This document shows, in pieces, positions 1 through 5,719 of a stretch of 5,719 nt of DNA. Below the pieces are notes generated by a model that was not told the DNA's origin, ran no database searches, and worked only from the letters and a program-made list of their open reading frames with translations. The stretch comes from CAYRTD01 sp964595055. GTDB taxonomy: Bacteria > Bacteroidota > Bacteroidia > Bacteroidales > GCA-2748055. The position numbers were made by a program, and so were the translations under genes. Position 1 is the stretch's first letter, and each line of letters opens with the position of its first letter. The stretch covers positions 1 to 5,719 of the forward strand of contig CAZQOV010000171.1 of assembly GCA_964595055.1 (NCBI GenBank). The letters run 5' to 3'.

Positions 1-717
1 CAATATATCGGGCTTAATTGCCTTTGCTGTATCAATAACTTTTTTTAATCTGGGCTTTAACCATGCCTGCCAGGTGGGAACATCCATTATGGTAGAGGAT
101 TGTGTTCCTATATCATCTCCCAATGCCAGAATATCCGTACCCGCTTTTGCGTAATGCGCAGCCAATTGGCACGAAAACTCACAAATTTTATCGAGCAGTA
201 CCCTGGCTTTCTCATCAGCCATAAGCATGTCCATCATTAATTCCTCCATTGACCTCAGGTACCATGAAGCTTCCCAGGTTGTCATGGTCATTAAGCCCAT
301 TGTGGCTTTATTATTTTCATGAAGGGCCTTTACTTCCCTGTTTAGTTTCTCTTGCGCTCCTTCGTTTACAACAGGATATGGGTAATTGGTGATTTCTTCT
401 AAATCTGCTCCTTTTAAAGGGTGATGCATCTTGGTCATGTGAAAAGCAGCTTCTGATCCCTTCGAATGTCCTACCCCATAGGCATCAAATTCAATTTCTT
501 TTGGAAGCCCTTCCCTGGGATAAAGCTTAAATCCATCGTCGAAGTTCTTTTTCAGATCTACATATACCGGACGATGTAGCATATCAAAATATGCAGGGTA
601 ATCCGTATGCCCAAACCTGCTTTTAAATGCCTGCACCTGTGATTCACAAAAATATACATCCACAGGAACGCGCTTTGCTTTTTTTCGTCTTAGTGCATTA
701 ATCATTTCGAGCCTCAT
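1..717 (-). CDS. Uroporphyrinogen decarboxylase (URO-D) family protein, 3' part off the window
   Basis: The reading frame is open from ATG at 717 to the left edge: 239 codons with no stop, so the C-terminus is missing. Family members usually run about 340-390 residues, so perhaps a third is absent. The start is supported by a strong GGAGG seven bases upstream. The call rests on the segment GTDILALGDDIGTQ (residues 193-206) followed by a W..WLKPRLKKVID.A motif (216-231), typical of the URO-D/MtaA-like TIM-barrel fold. The N-terminus reads RVPVDVYF (16-23), unlike the RQAGRY motif of true HemE, so a haem-synthesis role is unlikely. Known relatives include corrinoid-dependent methyltransferases; their zinc-binding His/Cys residues lie in the missing C-terminal half and cannot be checked. 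The gene follows the glycosidase by 22 bp and is probably cotranscribed. Family call fairly sure; reaction and substrate unknown. Confidence 0.85.
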   Translation of the reverse strand, partial: MRLEMINALRRKKAKRVPVDVYFCESQVQAFKSRFGHTDYPAYFDMLHRPVYVDLKKNFDDGFKLYPREGLPKEIEFDAYGVGHSKGSEAAFHMTKMHHPLKGADLEEITNYPYPVVNEGAQEKLNREVKALHENNKATMGLMTMTTWEASWYLRSMEELMMDMLMADEKARVLLDKICEFSCQLAAHYAKAGTDILALGDDIGTQSSTIMDVPTWQAWLKPRLKKVIDTAKAIKPDIL

Positions 718-724
718 AAGCTTT

Positions 725-729
725 CCTCC
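725..729 (-). promoter_or_regulatory. Shine-Dalgarno site of the URO-D family gene
   Basis: On the minus strand this reads GGAGG, seven bases before the ATG at 717. It is the strongest ribosome-binding site in the window and fixes the start of the URO-D family gene. It lies in the 22-bp gap after the glycosidase stop codon (TGA at 742-740), so the gene can be translated independently from the shared transcript. Confidence 0.8.
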
Positions 730-739
730 ATTTTGACGT

Positions 740-2485
740 TCAATAGTTTACCGAATATAGTTTTCCAACAATATTCAATCCGTCAGCTTGATTTTTTACA
801 CCATAGTCAACAATGCAGCTTGCTCCTTCATGGTTTTTATTGAGTTCAAATTCTGCAACTGCCCAACTCAGCCCGCTCCATAATGGTTTATCGTAATGTA
901 TGGTTACAGGGATGCTTGTGTTTTCAATTTGAACATTCAGGATTTCAATTTTATCAATTAATGTACCATCCGGATATCCTCCATCACTTACACGGCAAGG
1001 CATTCCATTTGATAAGAATTGTTGAAAAATCACCCGGTAAATTCCGGCTTTCGTTACTTCGAACTGGCCAAGCAATGCATTGGTATTATGCTTTTTGAAA
1101 TGGATATCCACTTCCTCCATTTTTACCGGGATCCGTACATCTTTTTCTTCACCCAGACGATAGTCTGTGGAGCTGTATTTACCGAAGCCAATCAAAACCA
1201 GTTGTTCCGGTCCGAAATGTATCTTATTGTCAGAAAGGGAAGGCTTTAAACCTGTATCATGAAATAAAACCCTGGCATCTGATCCCGATATATCAGACTG
1301 ATAATCATTCAGGTCTATGGTTTTGTATTCCTGGGAAGGATTTACCAACAATAACAGCGCACCCTCTTCATCTTCTGCTTTATACCCGTAAGTATCTCCC
1401 TTTCCGGGAATACCCCCAGTCAGTTCTATAGCATTGTTTTTTTGAAAAGGATAATAAAGTTTCTGAACCTTTGCAAACCAACCGGCATCCTCATTTGTAA
1501 GCAGATCAAGGTTTCCGTAATAGGTATTCATCCATCCCCCTCTTGCGAGTGAGAGTAAAAGCATTCCTCTCCATGCTTTCTTTTCCCGATAGTAACAAGT
1601 TCCGGTTTTGCCTATCATGAAAGCAGAGTTATCAATACGATTCAGAGCTATATTCGAGTCTGTATACTGTTTTACCATGTGATCTGAATAGATATCCTTA
1701 GAGCGCCAGAAATTCATACAGGGAATATCAGCCAGTCGCGGATCTCCACAGTAAAGCGAATCAAAGGCAGCCAGCCATTCCGGATCTACATTCTTTGTAA
1801 AAGGGGCTGATGTGTCAAGGTAATATCCTCCATACCCATTATACGCCAAAAACAATACATCCGGAAATTCTTCCCTGAAACTTGAAATAGCATCCAAAAA
1901 CGCCTTCTTATTAAGCAGATAAGCTTCGTATGGTGAATATTTAAGGGCCCCCTCAGGAGTTACCGCAGTGAAATCGGCAAAATCAAATTTGAACATTTTC
2001 ACTCCCTGGCGAGCATAAATTCTAAGGGTTTCCATCAGATGAGGAAGATAGCCTCCTTCAAAAAGGCAGAACGAACGTTTATCGTCTGACAATGAGTCCT
2101 GCCATTCGGGAATTGTATCTAAAAACCAGTATTCATAACCGGCTACCCTCAGGTTGGTGGATATCCATAAGCCTGGTTTGATGTTGTGCTTCTCACATAG
2201 CTCAAACCATTTTTCAGGGCCATCAGGCCATGATTCTTTACGCCATTCTCTGTAGCCCCCTGTTTTCGAAAACCAGAATGCATCCATTAAATAGTAATCA
2301 AACTGCACCCCGTGATCACGCAACCGGAGAATTTCATGAAACTGCATCAGGGCAACTTCCTCAGTTAATTTTATATTATCGGATAGTTCATCATAGGCGG
2401 CCCAGTTAATATAAACTGAAGCGGGTTCCTGTAGATGAATTGCATATTTTTTCAATGTTTTTTCAATGTTCCTGTTGTTCTGCAT
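740..2485 (-). CDS. GH-D clan glycoside hydrolase, alpha-galactosidase-like (GH27/GH36 type), probably cytoplasmic
   Basis: The product has 581 residues and no visible signal peptide. A (beta/alpha)8 barrel spans about residues 20-330. FDYYLMDAFWF (62-72) and IKPGLWIS (102-109) resemble clan-D barrel strands. KFDFAD (166-171) matches the K-x-D nucleophile motif, making D168 the likely nucleophile. WRSKDIYSD (260-268) resembles the acid/base segment of human alpha-galactosidase (WRNFADIDD) and of raffinose synthases (RASDDF), pointing to D264. Residues about 355-435 look like the C-terminal beta domain of the clan. Residues about 440-581 form a further, probably beta-rich domain with LWSGLSWAVAEFE (535-547). 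The N-terminal beta-supersandwich of classical GH36 is absent. The gene overlaps the transporter by 23 bp, suggesting translational coupling; no clear Shine-Dalgarno precedes it. Clan call fairly sure; alpha-galactosidase specificity is inference, and another alpha-linked substrate is possible. Confidence 0.8.
   Translation of the reverse strand: MQNNRNIEKTLKKYAIHLQEPASVYINWAAYDELSDNIKLTEEVALMQFHEILRLRDHGVQFDYYLMDAFWFSKTGGYREWRKESWPDGPEKWFELCEKHNIKPGLWISTNLRVAGYEYWFLDTIPEWQDSLSDDKRSFCLFEGGYLPHLMETLRIYARQGVKMFKFDFADFTAVTPEGALKYSPYEAYLLNKKAFLDAISSFREEFPDVLFLAYNGYGGYYLDTSAPFTKNVDPEWLAAFDSLYCGDPRLADIPCMNFWRSKDIYSDHMVKQYTDSNIALNRIDNSAFMIGKTGTCYYREKKAWRGMLLLSLARGGWMNTYYGNLDLLTNEDAGWFAKVQKLYYPFQKNNAIELTGGIPGKGDTYGYKAEDEEGALLLLVNPSQEYKTIDLNDYQSDISGSDARVLFHDTGLKPSLSDNKIHFGPEQLVLIGFGKYSSTDYRLGEEKDVRIPVKMEEVDIHFKKHNTNALLGQFEVTKAGIYRVIFQQFLSNGMPCRVSDGGYPDGTLIDKIEILNVQIENTSIPVTIHYDKPLWSGLSWAVAEFELNKNHEGASCIVDYGVKNQADGLNIVGKLYSVNY
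2447..2468 (-). repeat. Perfect 11-bp tandem duplication at the MFS/glycosidase overlap
   Basis: The 11-base unit CATTGAAAAAA (minus-strand reading) occurs twice in direct succession. The first copy contains the TGA stop of the transporter gene (2465-2463). Both copies are coding for the glycosidase (codons about 6-13, reading NIEKTLKK). Because 11 is not a multiple of three, loss or gain of one copy would put the glycosidase ATG at 2485 out of frame, while the transporter would be unchanged. Confidence 0.85.
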
Positions 2486-3707
2486 ACTCTTTTTTTGGTT
2501 TCCTGATTACTAAATAGAAAAATAATATTAGGGGAATCACTTCAATCACAGTTGCAAACAGAAAAGTCCGCTGCACTGAGCTGAAATAATCGGACAAAAA
2601 ACCGGTAAGGTTAGTACCGATAAGACTTCCGAGGCCAGCCCCTGCCAGTCCGTACATCATTTGCGATGAAGCTTTCAAGCCTTTTGGAGCAAGGTTACCC
2701 ACAAGGGTTACTGCACCGGCAATGAATAGACCCGCTGTAGCTCCATGCAGTGCCTGAACCAATATCAGTGGTACTGCTGTGGTTACAATGGAAATTATGA
2801 ACCATCTTAAGGTTGTAATAATAACCGCCAGTAATAATATTGTTTCAAGTCTGAGCCTTCGCGTAAGCCAGCCAAAAGCCATCAAAACCAATACTTCTGT
2901 GGCCGTTGCCATGCCTGCTGTTAAACCGAGTACCGATTGGCTTAATCCCAGTTCCTGTATCAGCGGTCCGATGTATACTCCAAAAGGAGACATGCTGATG
3001 TAATGAAAAACAACGGCGATCAGAAATATGGTGAAGGTGCGGTTCCTGAACAATTGTTTGACCTGCGACATTTTCAGTTTATCCGGCCCTTCTGTGTTTC
3101 TTTCTTTAAGGGTGAGAGAGACGAGAAATACAACCAGAAAGGAAATGATAAGCACCGTGAATAACCAGGGCGAATCACTTTCAAAACCCAGATGATCCAT
3201 AACAATCCCAAAACTGGCTGAAGCCACAAACCATCCCATTGCTGCCCACATTCTGATCTTTCCGTAATCACTTCCGGTTTCTTTTGCTCTCGCTGTGGCC
3301 AGGGAGTCAGCTATACCCATAACAGGCACGTTGAAAAAGGAGTAGAAGAAATAACTTACCAGTAGGAATGTATATCCGATTCCGGGAGTTAAGAAGGGCA
3401 GGAGAGACAGTACAACAGCAAGTAACAGCAAACGGATGATAAGTGCGGGCCGCTGCGTGCGGTCTGCAAGCACGCCAAAAAGCAGAGGTACAAAAAACGC
3501 CAGGACATAACCTATGGATGTGAGACCCGCGATTTGCTTTCCGGAATAACCACTTGCGCTCATATAAGCGGGTAAATAGGTGATTATGAGAGCGAAACCC
3601 ACATGAATGAAGAAGTAGAAGTTTCGCATAAGATCATACTTCTCCAGAGTGGGATAGCTTAGAAAACGTGTATTGGATATTTTCAGCATTTTATTTTTTT
3701 TAGTCAT
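2463..3707 (-). CDS. MFS transporter, sugar/nucleoside-H+ symporter-like (MFS_1_like/LacY-related)
   Basis: A 414-residue inner-membrane permease with about 12 hydrophobic segments (roughly 28-50, 58-80, 88-107, 110-133, 152-172, 180-200, 223-245, 255-280, 287-305, 311-338, 350-371, 380-402) and a polar central loop at 200-222. The MFS loop 2-3 signature is seen as GVLADRTQRP (78-87). YGKIRMWAAMGW (148-159) and LVQALHGATAGLF (316-328) are typical of the branch holding nucleoside-H+ symporters, phenylpropionate permeases and LacY-like proteins. Between a beta-helix carbohydrate-active protein and a cytoplasmic glycosidase, it most likely imports a mono- or oligosaccharide with protons; the substrate is inferred only. 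Its ATG directly follows the upstream TAG, with GAGGA (3716-3712) as a ribosome-binding site. A second ATG at 3689 (Met7) behind an A-rich stretch is an alternative start. Length is normal and no domain is missing. Confidence 0.85.
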   Translation of the reverse strand: MTKKNKMLKISNTRFLSYPTLEKYDLMRNFYFFIHVGFALIITYLPAYMSASGYSGKQIAGLTSIGYVLAFFVPLLFGVLADRTQRPALIIRLLLLAVVLSLLPFLTPGIGYTFLLVSYFFYSFFNVPVMGIADSLATARAKETGSDYGKIRMWAAMGWFVASASFGIVMDHLGFESDSPWLFTVLIISFLVVFLVSLTLKERNTEGPDKLKMSQVKQLFRNRTFTIFLIAVVFHYISMSPFGVYIGPLIQELGLSQSVLGLTAGMATATEVLVLMAFGWLTRRLRLETILLLAVIITTLRWFIISIVTTAVPLILVQALHGATAGLFIAGAVTLVGNLAPKGLKASSQMMYGLAGAGLGSLIGTNLTGFLSDYFSSVQRTFLFATVIEVIPLILFFYLVIRKPKKEYAEQQEH

Positions 3708-5719
3708 CTAATCCTCAAGTATAATCATTGCCGTGAAGGGTTCCAGAATAACACTGTCAGAAAGCTTCTCACCGTAAATTGTATAGTGCTCCCTTATGGA
3801 ATTATCGATTTGAAATTCCTTTTTCTCTTTCGATTCATTTATTAAAATGGTGGACATCCGGGGGCGATCCTCCGGATCAGCAGGTGCAAAATACACTGAT
3901 TCCTCATCATTTCCTGTGGCTTCTTTCCATGAATCCAGCGTATGTTCCTCCCAGAACCGGTGACCATTTTTGAATGTCATCCGAACGATGGGAAAGGTAT
4001 AATATGAGCTACCGTAAAAATTAGTATTAGTTTCTACCGGCATAAATTCCGGAGAAATGCGGCTTTCTATGAAAAATGCACGCTGGTGACGTCGCCTGGC
4101 AAATAAAATATTATCAAAAGCTTTACAAGCATGGAGGGTGCCGGGCATAAAATATTCAGAAAATGCCAGGCCAATATCATTATCGAAAGCAATATTGCCC
4201 TTCATTATATGTTCTCTGGATTCATCATTAGCCAAAATTCCCCATGTGGCACCTGTAACTATATTTTCCTCAATGCTAAAACCAACACACTTGTTATCCA
4301 GGTATATTCCATGGGCAAACCTGTGAAAATCGGGTGTGGCAATAACGTTCCCAGGCACATCAATTACAATATTCTTGCGAATAATACTGTTAACGGAATA
4401 ATTATAATCCTGAGCCCAACTGTAAATTGCACCCCCATCGTTCATGAACAGGAGAGAATTTTTTATCACATTGTATTCGCAGAGACAATTTTTACCGTCG
4501 AGCCTTATACCGTGCAGGCCAGTATTCTGAATTTGATTATGTGCTATATGGTTATTTGCAGAATCATAATTAAAAGCTATTAATTCTTCTTTTACCTGTC
4601 TTATGATTTCATTTATATATGATTTTTCTTGGCCTGTGAATTTTTCTTCCAGAGCTGTTACCAGAAACTTCTCATCTGCAAAGGGTTGATTGAGAAGTGA
4701 ATGCAATTTCTGTGAAAGGGCTTCGGGTATATTATTGTTTAGAGTCTTCAAGGTGTTTTCACTGATAGTATAGATAACTTCTGTTTTCAACACGGCTATA
4801 CCTGTACCATTATTTACTCCATCGAATCCATAACCCGGATACATGCCGATATGGTCCAGGGAATTATAGGTAATGGATGTATCTTCTGCATCAAGAGTAG
4901 CAACACCACGGCCCTTAATATTTGTGAAAGAATTTTTATCAACCCTTATATGATGACAGCCACTATCGAGAAAAATTCCATCCCGGTGGATGTACTGAAA
5001 GGAGCAATTTTCTATTAAACAATTGTTTGTACCCCCTTCGGCTATAATTCCTCCTTCATAATATTTTTCAAAATGAATGCCTGTTATTTCCAGGTTCGAA
5101 CAATCATTTAGTTTAATGCCCCAATCAAAGATCATCATTTCCAGCCTTTTCTGCTCAACGGGGCCTTCGTCAATGTCGTTGTAATATAAGGTCTTATGCT
5201 CCGGATCATAATACCACTCTCCGGGTTCAGTCATGAATTCCAGCTTATTGTCCAGAAAGTATCCGTAATCCTTGTCACACTGGTAGATCATGTTTTTTTC
5301 AAAAAAAAGAGTATTATCGGAATGCCTGGCAACTTTTGTGATCTCATATTGCCAGTTAACGGCCCGGATCCTGACATCGGCTCCTGTACAATCAATATTT
5401 TCGATGCCCAGTTCACGGTCAATAAGCTTGGTTTTATCACCATCATCAATGGTAAAAAAGCCTTCAGACGGATACCTTGCAAGTTGAAGCCAGTGATTAT
5501 CAATAAAAACACCTTTGACCTTTTTATCACTTGAGTAAATAAAGCTATGATTCTTTCTTTCCTGAGCCTTAAAATACCTGGTTCCCTTCAGTACCGGCTT
5601 TTTTCCTTCACCATAAGAAGTTATTTTCAAGGGCTTTTCACTGGAACCACTTGCCTTCAAAGTGAGAGATCCATCAAATATATCTCCGCGCTGGAAACAA
5701 ACTTCATCTCCCGGGCCTA
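3708..5719 (-). CDS. Right-handed parallel beta-helix protein, carbohydrate-active enzyme-like; 5' end off the window
   Basis: The frame stays open to the right edge, giving 669 visible codons from 5717; TTG at 5660 is an internal Leu codon, not the start. The first visible residues, GPGDEVCFQRGDIFDG, are the usual opening of such beta-helix enzymes (PGD...F..GD.F.G), so only a short N-terminus, perhaps with a signal peptide, is missing. LARYPSEG (visible 79-86) and EPGEWYYD (164-171) with TLYY recall GH141-like proteins. Helix rungs with Asn turns follow (about 205-310 and 385-510). DGGAIYSW (427-434) and HGIYLDN (469-475) hold candidate active-site acids D427 and D474. A predicted alpha-helical insertion (about 325-380) interrupts the rungs. 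The C-terminus (about 590-669), with TLDSWKEATG, is a beta domain. It heads the visible operon. Fold sure; hydrolase, lyase or epimerase role and substrate unresolved. Confidence 0.85.
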   Translation of the reverse strand, partial: GPGDEVCFQRGDIFDGSLTLKASGSSEKPLKITSYGEGKKPVLKGTRYFKAQERKNHSFIYSSDKKVKGVFIDNHWLQLARYPSEGFFTIDDGDKTKLIDRELGIENIDCTGADVRIRAVNWQYEITKVARHSDNTLFFEKNMIYQCDKDYGYFLDNKLEFMTEPGEWYYDPEHKTLYYNDIDEGPVEQKRLEMMIFDWGIKLNDCSNLEITGIHFEKYYEGGIIAEGGTNNCLIENCSFQYIHRDGIFLDSGCHHIRVDKNSFTNIKGRGVATLDAEDTSITYNSLDHIGMYPGYGFDGVNNGTGIAVLKTEVIYTISENTLKTLNNNIPEALSQKLHSLLNQPFADEKFLVTALEEKFTGQEKSYINEIIRQVKEELIAFNYDSANNHIAHNQIQNTGLHGIRLDGKNCLCEYNVIKNSLLFMNDGGAIYSWAQDYNYSVNSIIRKNIVIDVPGNVIATPDFHRFAHGIYLDNKCVGFSIEENIVTGATWGILANDESREHIMKGNIAFDNDIGLAFSEYFMPGTLHACKAFDNILFARRRHQRAFFIESRISPEFMPVETNTNFYGSSYYTFPIVRMTFKNGHRFWEEHTLDSWKEATGNDEESVYFAPADPEDRPRMSTILINESKEKKEFQIDNSIREHYTIYGEKLSDSVILEPFTAMIILED
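3712..3716 (-). promoter_or_regulatory. Shine-Dalgarno-like site of the MFS gene
   Basis: The minus strand reads GAGGA, four bases before the ATG at 3707, and lies inside the last codons of the beta-helix gene. It favours the ATG at 3707 over the alternative ATG at 3689. With stop and start codons touching (TAG then ATG), ribosomes ending the beta-helix protein could re-initiate here, so the two proteins are probably translationally coupled. Confidence 0.55.

Noticed and set aside
718..739. Possible terminator or promoter in the glycosidase/URO-D gap
   Set aside because: Only 22 bp long, with a Shine-Dalgarno site and a short AAGCTT palindrome; there is no stem-loop with a U-run and no room for a promoter, although a promoter inside the upstream gene cannot be excluded.
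883..1249. Two overlapping plus-strand open frames opposite the glycosidase C-terminal domain
   Set aside because: Short, mutually overlapping in different frames, without motifs, and antisense to a convincing gene.
3074..3271. Minus-strand open frame of 65 codons inside the MFS gene
   Set aside because: An alternative frame of the transporter coding sequence; the transporter frame is continuous with normal membrane helices, so this is no frameshifted or separate gene.
4131..4583. Plus-strand open frame of 150 codons antisense to the beta-helix gene
   Set aside because: It overlaps conserved beta-helix rungs on the other strand, has no recognisable motif or ribosome-binding site, and is explained as a shadow of the real coding frame.
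5289..5308. T-run followed by A-run resembling a hairpin or terminator
   Set aside because: It encodes Phe-Phe-Glu-Lys codons within the beta-helix frame, has no GC-rich stem, and lies mid-gene.
5196..5534. Plus-strand open frame of 112 codons antisense to the beta-helix gene
   Set aside because: It lies opposite well-supported coding sequence and has no family features; two other frames are also open by chance in the same stretch.
5658..5660. TTG at 5660 as the start codon of the beta-helix gene
   Set aside because: The frame stays open upstream to the window edge, and the 19 codons before it encode the conserved beta-helix opening (PGDEVCFQRGDIFDG). The TTG is an internal Leu codon and the gene is cut by the window.

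Overview
The window reads as one stretch of a carbohydrate-utilisation operon. Four consecutive genes all lie on the minus strand, so transcription runs from right to left, and spacing between them is nil or very short. In transcription order they are: (1) the 3' part of a right-handed parallel beta-helix protein, open at the right edge (5719..3708); (2) a 12-helix MFS sugar-type symporter (3707..2463); (3) a glycoside hydrolase of the GH-D clan, alpha-galactosidase-like (GH27/GH36) (2485..740); (4) the 5' part of a uroporphyrinogen-decarboxylase (URO-D) family protein, open at the left edge (717..1). Genes 1 and 2 abut (stop TAG directly followed by ATG), genes 2 and 3 overlap by 23 bp, and genes 3 and 4 are 22 bp apart. 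No internal promoter, terminator, RNA gene, IS element or CRISPR array is visible, and no stretch over 300 bp lacks a gene.

Organism: base composition looks moderately AT-rich. A-rich leaders sit before the second and third genes, and a beta-helix carbohydrate-active protein lies beside an MFS sugar symporter and a cytoplasmic clan-D glycosidase. This suggests a glycan-degrading Gram-negative bacterium of the Bacteroidota or a similar group (Lentisphaerota, Planctomycetota and related lineages also carry such clusters). The assignment is an inference at low confidence; nothing in the window fixes the taxon.

How the genes may work together (inference): the beta-helix protein would act on a polysaccharide or oligosaccharide, probably outside the cytoplasm, although its N-terminus and any signal peptide are off the window. 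The MFS protein would import the released mono- or oligosaccharide. The GH-D enzyme has no visible signal peptide and would hydrolyse it in the cytoplasm. The URO-D family protein is the odd partner. Members of this superfamily outside haem synthesis include methyltransferases working with corrinoid proteins, so removal of a methyl group from a methylated sugar or aglycone is a testable but unproven idea. The most notable sequence details are an alpha-helical insertion inside the beta-helix, an 11-bp perfect tandem duplication at the MFS/GH overlap that sets the reading frame of the GH start, and the URO-D gene inside a sugar operon.
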